Assembly (NCBI GenBank): GCA_900316745.1
Contig: ONEB01000006.1
Span: 124,001 to 188,000, forward strand
Origin: an uncultured Eubacteriales bacterium
GTDB lineage: Bacteria > Bacillota > Clostridia > Oscillospirales > Oscillospiraceae
Direction: 5' to 3'
DNA length: 64,000 nucleotides
Below are positions 9,359-18,491 of the stretch, piece by piece. Below the pieces are notes generated by a model. It was given only the letters and a program-made list of their open reading frames with translations, had not been told where the DNA came from and did no database searches. A program made the position numbers and the translations under genes. How positions within the stretch are numbered: the first letter of the stretch is position 1; each line of letters starts with the position of its first letter.

Positions 9359-9946
9359 TTACAGCCGCGGGCCTCTGTGCTCACGCTCGTACAGCCACGC
9401 GCGGAAGCGGCTCATGGGCAGCCGGCTGCGCTGGAAGTCCATTCTTGTGCGCTGGCGGATAAATTCCCGAAAGCCGGACTCGTCGTCGCCCAGCGCCTTC
9501 TTCGGGATCATGTATCCGCCTCTGTCGCTGGTGAAGAGATAGAGATACGCCCGGTCCTCGCCCAGCTTCTGTACCGCGCCGTAGCCGACGGGATCGAGCT
9601 CCTCTTCGTCTGATTCGCCGGGGTGATAGAGAATGCGGATGTGCCGGTCCTCGAAGAAATAGCGGGAGCTGGGGAAGCTGCCGCCGTTTGCCTGGATGGC
9701 GGCGATGAGCTTTCGCGCGGTGTGGTTTGCCGAGGCATAGGCGCTGGTGAGCAGATAAGTCCCGTACGCCAGCAGAAGAATGCCCCAGATCTGCTTGAAA
9801 TACCAGCCGCCGACCAGAATCGCCGCCATTGCCAGAATGTTGCGTACGATGTAGTTGCGTGTGCAGAAGAGATCGTACTGCATGTGGGAGAGCGCCATCA
9901 GGGTCTTTTCGTCATGGCGCATGGTGATGATGTAAGATTTCTTCAT
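9359..9946 (-). CDS. YcxB-like membrane protein
   Basis: 195 residues. Two closely spaced hydrophobic segments at about 32-70 (YIVRNILAMAAILVGGWYF, GILLLAYGTYLLTSA) are followed by a soluble domain with FFEDRHIRILY and YLFTSDRGGYMIPKKAL. This matches the C-terminal YcxB-like pattern (PF14317) of small Firmicutes membrane proteins of unknown function. It starts 10 bases after the LacI-type regulator stop and is most likely its co-transcribed partner. Confidence 0.65.
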   Translation of the reverse strand: MKKSYIITMRHDEKTLMALSHMQYDLFCTRNYIVRNILAMAAILVGGWYFKQIWGILLLAYGTYLLTSAYASANHTARKLIAAIQANGGSFPSSRYFFEDRHIRILYHPGESDEEELDPVGYGAVQKLGEDRAYLYLFTSDRGGYMIPKKALGDDESGFREFIRQRTRMDFQRSRLPMSRFRAWLYEREHRGPRL

Positions 9947-9956
9947 TGGCGTGCCC

Positions 9957-11012
9957 TCATTTCTGTGTGCGCGGAGGAGCCGTGCTGCCGCGCTGCACGA
10001 GCTTGCTGCGATACTCCACGCGGGTGATGGGATAGGCTGCGGCGGGACGTTCCGTGGCCTCCATCTTGTCTTTCAGGAGGTGGAACGCTCTGGCGCCGTG
10101 GTAGATCGTCCCGTGGTCCACGGTGGTCATCTGCATGCGCTGGAACCCGGTTGGGAACACGTTGTCAAATCCGCAGAGGCTGTAGTCCTCCGGCACGCGC
10201 ATTCCCGCCTCCAGCAGACCGTCCAGCACGCCGAAGCCGACCATGTCGTTGATCGCCACGATGCCGGTGATCTCCGGATGCGTCAAGCATGCCTTTGCCA
10301 GCTCCTTGCCGGATTCCAGCTCGATGTCCGGGCTCTGGAGCTCCTGCTCCAGCTCGTTTTCCTTGCAGAAAACCGTCACGCTGCCCTCCGGGCAGAGCCG
10401 GCGGAACGTGTCCTGCAGTCCTTCGCAGCGCCGCACGCGGGCAATGTGGTGGTCGTTCAGAGAGGTGGTAAGATAGGCGATGTGCTTGTGCCCGAGATCG
10501 ATCAGGTGCTTTGCCACGATCTCGCCGGCGCGGAAGTTGTTCACGTCGACCGTGTCGATGCCCAGATGGCTCACGATGTCGCCGACTGCTACGACGGGGA
10601 TGTGTCCGTCAACCTCGCGCGCTTTCTCTACCTGCAGCGGGTTCATGACGTAAATGATCCCCGCCACCCGGCGCATTTCCAGCTGCTGCAGCAGCACCAG
10701 CTCCGTCTGCGGATTCCAATAGGTGTTGTAGGTGGCGGTGAGATACCCGCTGGAAAGCGCCGCACGCTCAATGCCCATGATGATGGTGGTGTGGTAGGGA
10801 TTGTTGACCGAGGGGCTGATAATGGCGATCTGCTTCGGCGTGTGCTTTTCGGCAGGGGTGACATACTGCATCTCCCGCGCGGCTGCCAGCACGCGGCTGA
10901 CCGTCTCCGGGGTGAAGCGGGAGAGCTCCTTTCCGTTCAGGATCATGGAGACGCTGGCGGCCGTCACGCCGGTCTTCTGCGCGATGTCCTTCAGTGTAAC
11001 TTTTTTGGCCAT
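9957..11012 (-). CDS. LacI-family transcriptional regulator
   Basis: A 352-residue DNA-binding repressor. The start is ATG 11012: GGAGGT lies 4-9 bases upstream, whereas the in-frame ATG at 11024 overlaps that ribosome site. Residues 2-55 are the LacI helix-turn-helix and hinge (VTLKDIAQKTGVTAASVSMIL). The remainder is a type-1 periplasmic-binding-like sensor (IAIISPSVNNPYH, GIVAINDMVGFGVLDGL). It is divergent from the TRAP transporter genes, so control of that transporter by its imported ligand is the natural inference. Confidence 0.85.
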   Translation of the reverse strand: MAKKVTLKDIAQKTGVTAASVSMILNGKELSRFTPETVSRVLAAAREMQYVTPAEKHTPKQIAIISPSVNNPYHTTIIMGIERAALSSGYLTATYNTYWNPQTELVLLQQLEMRRVAGIIYVMNPLQVEKAREVDGHIPVVAVGDIVSHLGIDTVDVNNFRAGEIVAKHLIDLGHKHIAYLTTSLNDHHIARVRRCEGLQDTFRRLCPEGSVTVFCKENELEQELQSPDIELESGKELAKACLTHPEITGIVAINDMVGFGVLDGLLEAGMRVPEDYSLCGFDNVFPTGFQRMQMTTVDHGTIYHGARAFHLLKDKMEATERPAAAYPITRVEYRSKLVQRGSTAPPRTQK

Positions 11013-11238
11013 GAGAACCTCCAAATCGGGAAAATCCGACGTTTAATAATATTTAATCATAATATTAAGCGTTTTTCAAGCAGCAATGAGCACAAATAGC
11101 AGGCGATGAAAATATGCATTTTCCTGAAAATTGCTGCAGCGTCTTGATTTCTTGGAGCAATTCATCTATTATCTAAAAGGCTTATCGCTTTGTAAATTAA
11201 GCAATTATTAAGCAGAGAACTGAAAGGAGAACTCCCCA
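11013..11238. promoter_or_regulatory. Intergenic control region of lacI-type gene and TRAP operon
   Basis: On the plus strand TTGATT (11144-11149), a 17-base spacer and TATTAT (11167-11172) form a good promoter for dctP. CGTTTAATA (11040-11048) and TATTAAGCG (11063-11071) make a nearly perfect inverted repeat (8 of 9) close to the regulator gene. TAAGC half-sites recur at about 11197-11202 and 11208-11212, just after the predicted transcription start. These are candidate LacI-type operators, but binding is inferred only. Confidence 0.5.
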
Positions 11239-12297
11239 ATGAAAAAGACCATCGCACTGCTTATGGCACTGGTCATGGTGTTCGCGCTCTGCGCGTGCGG
11301 CACCAACGGCTCCGACAAGAGCGGTTCCGGCGACACGGCTGCCAACGAGGATGATTTCCACATCGTCCTGAAGCTCAGCCACGTGTTCGCTCCCACCGAG
11401 CAGCTTACCGTGGAAATGGAAAAGGTCGCCGAGCGCATCAAGGATCGCACCAACGGCGCGGTCGAGATCGAGACGTACGGCTCCGGCCAGCTGGCTGTCT
11501 ATAAGGATAACCTCCAGCAGGTCGTTGACGGCGCCAACTGGATCGCCTGCGAGGACCCCTCTTACCTCGCCGACTACAACATCGACTTCGAAGCGCTGAT
11601 CGCTCCGATGCTCTACACCAACCTGCAGCAGTACTCCTATGTCTGCCAGTCTGACGTCGTGAAGGCAATGTGCCAGGATATCGAGGACAACTACGGCATC
11701 CACGTTCTGGCTCTGGACTTCAACGTCGGTCTCCGCAGCCTGCAGACCAACAAGGAGATCAAGACTCCTGCCGATCTGAAGGGCATGAAGATCCGCGTTC
11801 CCAACAGCTCCATGTACATCAACTGCCTGACCGCCATGGGCGCCACTCCCACCCCGATGGCGTTCTCCGAGACCATCTCTGCTGTGCAGCAGGGCGTTGT
11901 CGACGGTCTGGAAGGCAACATGAACGCTTACTCCACCAACGGCTCCGCTGAGGTCGCCAAGAACATGAGCTTCACCAACCACCTCATCGGTACCTGCGGC
12001 GCCTACATCAACATTGATGTGTGGAACTCCATCCCCGAGAAGTATCGCGACATCATCCAGGAAGAGTTTACCAAGGGCGCGGCTGAGCTGACGCAGTTCA
12101 CCGATGACAATTTCCAGAGCACCATGGAGACTCTCGAGGCCGAGCAGGGCTGCCACTTCAACGAGGTTGATGTGGACGCTTTCAAGAAGGTCATGGAGCC
12201 CGAGTACGAGCGCATGGTCAAGGAAGACGGCGTGACCGAAGGCTTCATCCAGCAGCTGCAGAAGCTCGTCGCCGAGTACGACGCGCAGAACGGCTGA
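11239..12297 (+). CDS. dctP: TRAP transporter solute-binding lipoprotein (DctP family)
   Basis: A 352-residue extracytoplasmic binding protein. The signal peptide ends in a lipobox (FALCAC), so it should be lipid-anchored after Cys cleavage. The mature part is a DctP fold. MKIRVPNSSMYINCLTAMGA contains the conserved Arg that pairs with the carboxylate of ligands, and TPMAFSE with GVVDGLEGN are family signatures. The ligand is probably an organic acid, exact identity unknown. It leads the operon with dctQ and dctM and is followed by a hairpin that could raise its expression over the membrane subunits. Confidence 0.9.
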   Translation: MKKTIALLMALVMVFALCACGTNGSDKSGSGDTAANEDDFHIVLKLSHVFAPTEQLTVEMEKVAERIKDRTNGAVEIETYGSGQLAVYKDNLQQVVDGANWIACEDPSYLADYNIDFEALIAPMLYTNLQQYSYVCQSDVVKAMCQDIEDNYGIHVLALDFNVGLRSLQTNKEIKTPADLKGMKIRVPNSSMYINCLTAMGATPTPMAFSETISAVQQGVVDGLEGNMNAYSTNGSAEVAKNMSFTNHLIGTCGAYINIDVWNSIPEKYRDIIQEEFTKGAAELTQFTDDNFQSTMETLEAEQGCHFNEVDVDAFKKVMEPEYERMVKEDGVTEGFIQQLQKLVAEYDAQNG

Positions 12298-12329
12298 TCA
12301 TAGCTCCTTTTACAGCACTTGTCATTGGG

Positions 12330-12357
12330 CTGCCTGCTTCACGGCAGGCAGTCCTTT
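12330..12357 (+). terminator. Intercistronic hairpin after dctP
   Basis: CTGCCTGC (12330-12337) pairs with GCAGGCAG (12344-12351) and is followed by TCCTTTTT. It sits between dctP and dctQ, so it is best read as a partial terminator or mRNA-stabilising hairpin that gives excess binding protein. Confidence 0.65.
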
Positions 12358-12391
12358 TTCATTCTGAATCTGAAAGAAAGAAGGTGTACGG

Positions 12392-12877
12392 ATGAAGAAG
12401 ATCCTGAAGAACCTGGACGCATATTTCGCCGGCTTCATGTTCGCCATCACGCTGTGCGTGGTCGTCGTCAATGTGTTCACCCGTTACTTCGCGAACTACA
12501 TCATCCCCTGGGGCGAGGAAGTCGCCACGACCTGCTTTGTGTATACGACCTTCGTGGGCGCCGCCTGGTGCCTGCGAACGCACCAGCACGTCGGCGTCGA
12601 CCTGCTGGTGGACAAGCTCCCTGCGGGTGTGCGCAAGGTCGTGCATATCCTCACGGATATCATCATTCTCCTGACCAACGGCTATATCACCTATCTCAGC
12701 TATCAGTTCGTGATGTCCTCCCGCGTGAAGACCATGCCCATCCTGAAGGTCTCCTCCGTGTGGCTGAACGCGGCGCTGATTCTGGGCTTCGGACTGATGA
12801 CGATCTATTCTCTGATCAATCTGATCCAGACGATCCGGCAGCCTGCTGCCAAAAGAGGGGAGGGGGCTGAAGCGTGA
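12392..12877 (+). CDS. dctQ: TRAP transporter small permease (DctQ)
   Basis: 161 residues with four predicted transmembrane helices, the standard DctQ size and topology. The conserved PWGEEVATTCFVYTTFVGAAWCLRTHQHVGVDLL region spans helices 2-3 of the family. It pairs with DctM to form the sodium-driven permease. It overlaps dctM by four bases (GTGA), indicating translational coupling. Start ATG 12392 has GAAAGAAGG upstream. Confidence 0.9.
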   Translation: MKKILKNLDAYFAGFMFAITLCVVVVNVFTRYFANYIIPWGEEVATTCFVYTTFVGAAWCLRTHQHVGVDLLVDKLPAGVRKVVHILTDIIILLTNGYITYLSYQFVMSSRVKTMPILKVSSVWLNAALILGFGLMTIYSLINLIQTIRQPAAKRGEGAEA

Positions 12878-14169
12878 GCGGCTTTATGATTTTCCTTCCC
12901 ATCGTGATCGCGCTGGTGCTGTACTTCACGGGCATCCCCATCGCATACGCTCTGATGACGGCGACGCTGTCGTTCTTCACGTTCATCGACACCACGTCCC
13001 ACCCCTATCTGCTGATGCAGAAGTTCATCACCTCGACGCAGTCGTTCCCGTTCCTCGCCATCCCGTTCTTCGTTATGGCGGGCTCGCTGATGAACTATTC
13101 CGGCATGAGTGAAAAGCTCATGGCCTTTGCCGACGCCCTGACCGGCCACATGAAGGGCGGTCTGGCGCAGATCAACGTCCTGCTCTCCATGCTCATGGGC
13201 GGCTGCTCCGGCTCTGCCAACGCGGACGCTGCCATGGAGTGCAAGATGCTCGTCCCTGAGATGGAAAAGCGCGGCTACGGCAAGGGCTTCTCCGCCGCCA
13301 TCACGGCGGCCTCGAGCTGCATCACGCCGATCATTCCTCCCGGCATCAACCTGATCGTTTACGGACTGATCGCCGGTGCGAGCGTCGGCCAGCTGTTCGC
13401 CGCGGGCTATCTGCCCGGTGTGCTCATGGCTGCCGTGCTCATGATCGCCGTCAGCATCATCGCCAACAAGCGCGGCTACATGCCCAGCCGCGACAAGCGC
13501 GCTTCGCTGGGCGTCATCGGCAAGCAGGCGCTTGAGAGTCTCTGGGCTCTGCTGTTCCCCTTTGGTATCATCCTCGGCATGCGCTTCGGTCTCTTTACGC
13601 CGACCGAGGCCGGCGGCGTGGGCGTGCTCTACTGCTTCCTGATCGGCAAGTTCGTCTACAAGGGCCTGAAGAAGGAGCACTTTATCCCCGTCTTCCGCGA
13701 GACCCTCGCGGGCACCTGCACCGTCATGCTCATCATCGTCTCCGCCTCCCTGTTCGGCTACTACCTCAACTGGGAGAACATCCCCAACATGCTCCTGGAG
13801 TCTGTTGCCGGCATTGCCAGCAACAAGTATCTGGTGCTTCTGGTGCTGAACGTCTTCCTGCTCATCGCGGGCATGTTCCTCGAGGGCGGAGCGGCGCTCA
13901 TCATCCTTGCGCCTCTCATGGTGCCGCTGGTCAAGGCCGCGGGCATCGATCTGGTGCACTTCGGCATCATCGTGAACGTCAACATCATGATCGGCGGTCT
14001 GACGCCGCCCTTTGGCTCCATGATGTTCACCTGCGTCGCCATCACGGACTGCAAGATGTCGGAATTTATCAAAGAGGTCATGCCGTTCATCCTTGCGCTC
14101 ATTATCGCGCTGCTGATCATCACCTATGTGCCGCAGGTATCTCTGCTGATTCCGAATCTGATCTATTGA
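12874..14169 (+). CDS. dctM: TRAP transporter large permease (DctM)
   Basis: A 431-residue integral membrane protein with about 12 helices. It starts at GTG 12874, overlapping the dctQ stop. GGCSGSANADAAMECKMLVPEM and SSCITPIIPPGINLIVYG are the substrate/Na+ site hairpins typical of DctM. FGLFTPTEAGGVGVLY is also diagnostic. It is the transport channel of the TRAP system fed by the DctP protein upstream. Confidence 0.93.
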   Translation: MSGFMIFLPIVIALVLYFTGIPIAYALMTATLSFFTFIDTTSHPYLLMQKFITSTQSFPFLAIPFFVMAGSLMNYSGMSEKLMAFADALTGHMKGGLAQINVLLSMLMGGCSGSANADAAMECKMLVPEMEKRGYGKGFSAAITAASSCITPIIPPGINLIVYGLIAGASVGQLFAAGYLPGVLMAAVLMIAVSIIANKRGYMPSRDKRASLGVIGKQALESLWALLFPFGIILGMRFGLFTPTEAGGVGVLYCFLIGKFVYKGLKKEHFIPVFRETLAGTCTVMLIIVSASLFGYYLNWENIPNMLLESVAGIASNKYLVLLVLNVFLLIAGMFLEGGAALIILAPLMVPLVKAAGIDLVHFGIIVNVNIMIGGLTPPFGSMMFTCVAITDCKMSEFIKEVMPFILALIIALLIITYVPQVSLLIPNLIY

Positions 14170-14194
14170 TTTTCGCGGCCTGAAACGCAATCGC

Positions 14195-14219
14195 CGGGAG
14201 AGGAGTCTCTCCTCTCCCG
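14195..14219 (+). terminator. Hairpin after dctM
   Basis: CGGGAGAGGAG and CTCCTCTCCCG form an 11-base-pair perfect stem with a TCT loop. There is no clear T-tract after it, so it may stabilise the mRNA end or terminate weakly and let some transcription reach the phosphodiesterase gene. Confidence 0.6.
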
Positions 14220-14267
14220 CATCATTAGAAATTGGAATGATTGGAATAAGATAGGAGAATCGGCAAT

Positions 14268-15002
14268 ATGAAGGTAATGGCACACCGCGGCTACAGCGGC
14301 ATGTATCCCGAAAACACCATGCTGGCCTTCCGGAAAGCGGCGGAGGCCGGCGCGGACGGCATCGAGCTCGATGTTCACGCCACAAAGGACGGCGTGCTCG
14401 TCGTTCACCATGACGAGACTGTGGACCGCACCACCGACGGCACGGGTCGCATCTGCGACCTGACGTTCGAGGAACTGCGCCGGTTCAACGCCGCAGCCCG
14501 CTGGGACGGCAAATTCGGCTTCCAGCCGATCCCGTCCTTCGAGGAGTACTGCGCGTGGGCGGCAGAGCAGACGCTGTTTACAAACATCGAGATCAAGACG
14601 GACAACACCTTTTATCCCGGCATCGAGCAGCAGGTCTGGGACATGATCTGCGCGCACGGCCTGCAGGATCGGGTTATGTTCTCTTCGTTCAACCATGTGA
14701 CGCTCATGAAGCTGCGTCAGATCGCGCCTCGAACCGACGTCGGTGCGCTGGTTCTGGAGGACGGCATGGTCCGCGTCCGTCCCGGCGACTACTGCAAAGC
14801 GTCCGGCTTCCAGGCCTGGCATCCCTCGTTTGCGAGCCTGAATGACGAAAACGTCGCCAACTGCAAGGCGGCGGGTGTCGCCATCAACGTCTGGACGGTC
14901 AACGACATGGCGGGGCTGGAGAAGCTCTATGCGTGGGATTGCGAAGGGATCATCACGAACTTCCCCGGCGTCGCCAAGGCGTGGCTCGACACCAGGGTCT
15001 GA
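14268..15002 (+). CDS. ugpQ: Glycerophosphodiester phosphodiesterase
   Basis: A 244-residue cytosolic enzyme (no signal peptide) that splits glycerophosphodiesters into glycerol-3-phosphate and an alcohol. MAHRGYSGMYPENTMLAF contains the catalytic HR and the PENT element. GIELDVHATKDGVLVVHHDETVDRTT supplies the metal-binding E-x-D and the second catalytic His. WTVND near the end is also typical. It lies 98 bases after the TRAP operon, which suggests, but does not prove, that the imported solute is related to glycerophosphodiesters. Confidence 0.92.
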   Translation: MKVMAHRGYSGMYPENTMLAFRKAAEAGADGIELDVHATKDGVLVVHHDETVDRTTDGTGRICDLTFEELRRFNAAARWDGKFGFQPIPSFEEYCAWAAEQTLFTNIEIKTDNTFYPGIEQQVWDMICAHGLQDRVMFSSFNHVTLMKLRQIAPRTDVGALVLEDGMVRVRPGDYCKASGFQAWHPSFASLNDENVANCKAAGVAINVWTVNDMAGLEKLYAWDCEGIITNFPGVAKAWLDTRV

Positions 15003-15014
15003 CAAAACAATTAC

Positions 15015-15053
15015 AGAGAGCCGCACAGCTTGACGCGCGGCTCTCTCCCTTTT
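15015..15053 (+). terminator. Terminator after ugpQ
   Basis: AGAGAGCCGC (15015-15024) pairs with GCGGCTCTCT (15037-15046), followed by CCCTTTT. It separates the phosphodiesterase from the MgtC-like gene. Confidence 0.75.
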
Positions 15054-15071
15054 CGGAAAGGATAGATTGTC

Positions 15072-15803
15072 ATGACGTTTCTTTCGTACTTCAACAGCCA
15101 GTTTTCGCTGGCGCAGAACCTGGATTTCTGCTTCCGGATGGTGCTGGCCTGCGCCTGCGGCGCGGCGATCGGCGTGGAGCGCAGCCGCCGCTTCAAGGAG
15201 GCGGGCATTCGCACCCACATCATCGTCTGCTGCGCGGCGGCGCTGATCATGATGATCTCCAAATACGGCTTCGCGGATCTTACGAATCCCGACGGCAGCG
15301 TGTTCAACGGCATCCGGGGCGCAGACCCCGCCCGCGTCGCGGCGCAGGTCGTCAGCGGCATCAGCTTCCTCTGTGCCGGCGTCATTTTCAAGAACCAGGG
15401 CACCGTCAAAGGCCTGACTACTGCCGCTGGCATCTGGGTAACGGCAGGCATCGGTCTTGCGGTAGGCGCCGGCATGATTGTCCCGGCTCTGTTTGCCACG
15501 GTCCTGGTGAGCCTGCTGCAGATCCTGATGCACCGCTTCGCCATCGGCGCCGATGCCTATTGCGCGATCCGGCTGCAGTTTACCGTGCGCAACGGCTATG
15601 ACTTCAACGGCGCGCTGGAGCGGCAGTTGGAGACGTGGGGCGCGCAGGTCACGGAAAGCAAGGTCACGCGCAGCATCGAGGGCGGCACCACGGACTATGA
15701 TCTCACGATCCGTCGGCGCGACGAGATCACCTATGACGAGTTCAAGCAGTTTACCACCGAGCGTGAGGAGATCCTCTCTGCCAGCAACAGCCCCATACGA
15801 TAA
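15072..15803 (+). CDS. MgtC/SapB family membrane protein
   Basis: 243 residues. The N-terminal half has four or five transmembrane helices with family motifs RMVLACACGAAIGVERSRRFKEAGIRTHIIVC, GISFLCAGVIFKNQGTVKGLTTAAGIWVTAGIGLAVG. The C-terminal 80 residues form an ACT-like soluble domain. MgtC proteins modulate magnesium, pH or ATP-synthase homeostasis; the role here is unknown. GGAAAGGATAG precedes the ATG. A shared terminator lies between it and the convergent phosphate transporter. Confidence 0.88.
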   Translation: MTFLSYFNSQFSLAQNLDFCFRMVLACACGAAIGVERSRRFKEAGIRTHIIVCCAAALIMMISKYGFADLTNPDGSVFNGIRGADPARVAAQVVSGISFLCAGVIFKNQGTVKGLTTAAGIWVTAGIGLAVGAGMIVPALFATVLVSLLQILMHRFAIGADAYCAIRLQFTVRNGYDFNGALERQLETWGAQVTESKVTRSIEGGTTDYDLTIRRRDEITYDEFKQFTTEREEILSASNSPIR

Positions 15804-15813
15804 AGCAAAAAGC

Positions 15814-15844
15814 AAACACCCCGGATCGAATGATCCGGGGTGTT
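15814..15844. terminator. Bidirectional terminator
   Basis: AACACCCCGGATC / GATCCGGGGTGTT forms a perfect 13-base-pair stem with a GAAT loop between two convergent genes. A and T runs flank it only modestly. Confidence 0.8.
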
Positions 15845-15857
15845 CATTTGTGATGCC

Positions 15858-17612
15858 TTAAATGGCGTATTTCTTACTGTATTCGGCAAAGTATTCGTCG
15901 AAGTGGTTGGAGTGCATCGCCATGACGCTGTTGACGTATTCGTGCACGTCGAAGCTCTCCGACTCCAGCTCGATCAGCGCGACGCCGATGTTCGAGCAGT
16001 GATCCGCGACACGCTCGAGGTTTGTCAGCAGATCGTTGAACGCAAAGCCGTGGTGCAGCGTGCAGGTGCCGGCCTGCAGACGCTCGACGTGGTGCAGCTT
16101 CATCTCGTCACAGAGATTATCAATGAGCTCCTCGAGCGGCTCGACGCGGTAGGCGGTCGGCAGGTCGTTTGCGAGAAACGCACCGAATGAGAGATTCACG
16201 ATCTCGGTCACGGCGGAGAGCATGACCTTCATCTCGCTTTCGCCCTGCTCGGAGAACTTGATCTGCTTTTCGTGCATTTCCTTTGCGGTCTCGGCCACGT
16301 TCAGCGCGTGGTCGGAGATACGCTCCAGGTCGCTGATCATGTGCAGGTACTTTGACACATCCGCGCTCTGGCGGGGATTCAGGCCCGCGTTTGTGATCTT
16401 GATGAGGTAGGTGCCGATGTGATCCTCGAACTTGTCCACCGTGTCCTCGAGCTTTTCCACATACTGGAAGCCCTCGCCGGAGTACTCCTCCAGCAGCTTG
16501 AATGCGTCGAACAGGTTTTCGCGCGTGCGCGCGGCCATCGCATCGACGGTCAGGCGGCTCTGCTCAATGGCGAGCGGGGGATAGGCGAGGAAGCGCTCCT
16601 CCAGCCGGTCGAACTCCTCCTGGTCGGCGTCGTGGTCTTCCGGACGGTCGGGGATGACGGTGCGCATGATCTTCTCCATCGGCTTGAGAAGCGGCATCAG
16701 CAGCAGGACCTTGACGGCGCGGAAGATCGTGTTCACGAGCGCGATCGTCACGGTCGTCTGCGTCTTTGTCATGAAGGAGAAATCAAAAATGCCGTTGAGA
16801 ATATAGAATACGATTGCGACGAGCACGCCGAAGATGCCCGTGGCGAGATAGAACCACGCGCTGCGGCGGCCGTCCGAGCTCGCGCCGATGGAGGAGAGCA
16901 GAACCGGAACGGCGGCGCCCACGGCGATACCGACGATGAGCGGGAACGCCACGTCGAACGTGACCGTGCCCGTCATGGCGAGCGCCTGGAGAATACCGAC
17001 AGCGGCGCTGGCGCTCTGGAGCACGCAGGTGATCAGCGTGCCGGCGAGAATACCGAGAACGGGGTTGGAAAAGCGCGTGAGGAGGTTGATGAACTTCGGC
17101 TCCGTGCGCAGCGGCTCGACCGCGCCGCTCATCGCGTGCATGCCGAACATCAAAACGGCAAAGCCCATCAGAATGTCGCCCACATGCTGCTTGGTCTGGT
17201 TTTTGGAGAACATACGCAGGATGATGCCGACAACGGCGACGACCGCCGTGAGCGTCTCGGTGCTCAGAAGGCTCACCCAGCCGCTGCCGCTGATCGCGGA
17301 GAGCGAGAGCACCCAGCCCGTGATACTCGTGCCGAGGATGCTGCCGAGGATGACGCCCATTGCCTGCATCAGCTGCATCATGCCGGCGTTGACAAAGCCG
17401 ACGACCATGACCGATGTTGCGGAAGAGGACTGGATCACGGCGGTGACGCCGGTGCCGAGCAGCACACCCTTGAGCGGGGTGCTGGTGAGCCGGTACAGCA
17501 CGACCTCGAGCTTATTGCCCGCAACCTTTTTCAGCCCGTCGCCCATCAGCGACATGCCGAACAGGAACAGTGCGACGCCGCCGAGCAGGGTCAGAATATC
17601 TGTGATTTCCAA
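15858..17612 (-). CDS. Na/Pi-cotransporter with C-terminal PhoU-like domain
   Basis: A 584-residue membrane transporter. The transport half (residues 1-320) carries two inverted repeats. The first has the QSSSAT motif (GVTAVIQSSSATSVMVVGF). The second is degenerate (CVLQSASAAVGILQALAMTG). The C-terminal half (from about 345) is helical and PhoU-like (HMISDLERISDHALNVAE; NLERVADHCSNIGVALIELE). Related NptA/YjbB-type proteins move sodium with phosphate, sometimes as exporters. The gene stands alone, convergent with the MgtC-like gene. Confidence 0.9.
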   Translation of the reverse strand: MEITDILTLLGGVALFLFGMSLMGDGLKKVAGNKLEVVLYRLTSTPLKGVLLGTGVTAVIQSSSATSVMVVGFVNAGMMQLMQAMGVILGSILGTSITGWVLSLSAISGSGWVSLLSTETLTAVVAVVGIILRMFSKNQTKQHVGDILMGFAVLMFGMHAMSGAVEPLRTEPKFINLLTRFSNPVLGILAGTLITCVLQSASAAVGILQALAMTGTVTFDVAFPLIVGIAVGAAVPVLLSSIGASSDGRRSAWFYLATGIFGVLVAIVFYILNGIFDFSFMTKTQTTVTIALVNTIFRAVKVLLLMPLLKPMEKIMRTVIPDRPEDHDADQEEFDRLEERFLAYPPLAIEQSRLTVDAMAARTRENLFDAFKLLEEYSGEGFQYVEKLEDTVDKFEDHIGTYLIKITNAGLNPRQSADVSKYLHMISDLERISDHALNVAETAKEMHEKQIKFSEQGESEMKVMLSAVTEIVNLSFGAFLANDLPTAYRVEPLEELIDNLCDEMKLHHVERLQAGTCTLHHGFAFNDLLTNLERVADHCSNIGVALIELESESFDVHEYVNSVMAMHSNHFDEYFAEYSKKYAI

Positions 17613-17782
17613 AAACCATCACACTCCTACACGTTTGTAACACGGAACTTGAAATCTCGCAAATTACCACATTTTAAATATAGCAGAAAAACCGGAAAAT
17701 GCAAGAAAAGAATTCGGACAGATTTTCCATCATCTTCCTGTACCACGCATCATCGGCTCGGTGCCGCCGATCGTGGCTGCGC

Positions 17783-17811
17783 TTGACATTATCCCATCTA
17801 TCCGCTATGAT
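17783..17811 (+). promoter_or_regulatory. Sigma-A promoter of the cyclodeaminase-threonine aldolase operon
   Basis: TTGACA (17783-17788), a 17-base spacer and TATGAT (17806-17811) are a near-consensus promoter, 35 bases before the start codon. Confidence 0.85.
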
Positions 17812-17846
17812 ACAGTCAAATATATCTTTATATGGAGGAACCATCC

Positions 17847-18482
17847 ATGGCAGAACAGGAACACAAAATCGTAATTGACAAATCCAAATCCATCAAGCTG
17901 CAGAAGCTGTCTGAAAAGCCGCTGAACACGTTCACGGAAGAGGTCGCCTCTGCCGCCGGAAAGCCCGAGACGGGCAGTGCCGCCGCTCTGGTCGCGGCGC
18001 TGGCTCCGGCGCTGGGCTCTCTGGCGGCGTCGCTTGCCGGGATCGACCCCGAGGGCGAGCACAAGAATCTCGTTCTCGAGCTCAATGAAATGCGCAAGTA
18101 TATGCTCAAGCAGGTGGACGAGATCCCGCGCTCCCGCGCTCCGCTGATGAAGCGGCTCGCGGAAAATGCGGACGGGCTGCACCTCGAGAGCGCCGCGCGC
18201 GTGGCCTGCAGCATCCCGAACGAGATCGTCTATCTCATGTGCCGCTGCATGGAGCTGCTGGACGCGCTTGAACCGCTCTGCCGCGCGGAGGACAAGCCCA
18301 CGATCCAGGCGGCGGTGTATCTGTGCCTCGCCGTCATCAGCGTGATGCGCGGTCAGATCGCGCTCTATGCGACCTATATGCAGGACGCGTCTTTCCAGTA
18401 CGTCGTCAAGCGCGAGGCAGAGCTGAACGTGCAGGAGCACCAGGCGCTCATCGACAGCCTGCTCGAAAAGACCACGGTCTGA
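17847..18482 (+). CDS. Cyclodeaminase/cyclohydrolase family protein (FTCD_C)
   Basis: 211 residues, all-helical, matching the C-terminal domain of formiminotransferase-cyclodeaminase and free-standing FchA-type methenyl-THF cyclohydrolases. FTEEVASAAGKPETGSAAALVAALAPALGSLAASLA includes the P-x-GSAAA element that binds folate. ATG 17847 is chosen because GGAGG at 17834-17838 sits 8 bases upstream; the upstream in-frame ATG overlaps this site. It probably acts on one-carbon folates. It is followed after 9 bases by a threonine aldolase, a glycine/C1 source. Confidence 0.85.
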   Translation: MAEQEHKIVIDKSKSIKLQKLSEKPLNTFTEEVASAAGKPETGSAAALVAALAPALGSLAASLAGIDPEGEHKNLVLELNEMRKYMLKQVDEIPRSRAPLMKRLAENADGLHLESAARVACSIPNEIVYLMCRCMELLDALEPLCRAEDKPTIQAAVYLCLAVISVMRGQIALYATYMQDASFQYVVKREAELNVQEHQALIDSLLEKTTV

Positions 18483-18491
18483 GGGGACGCA

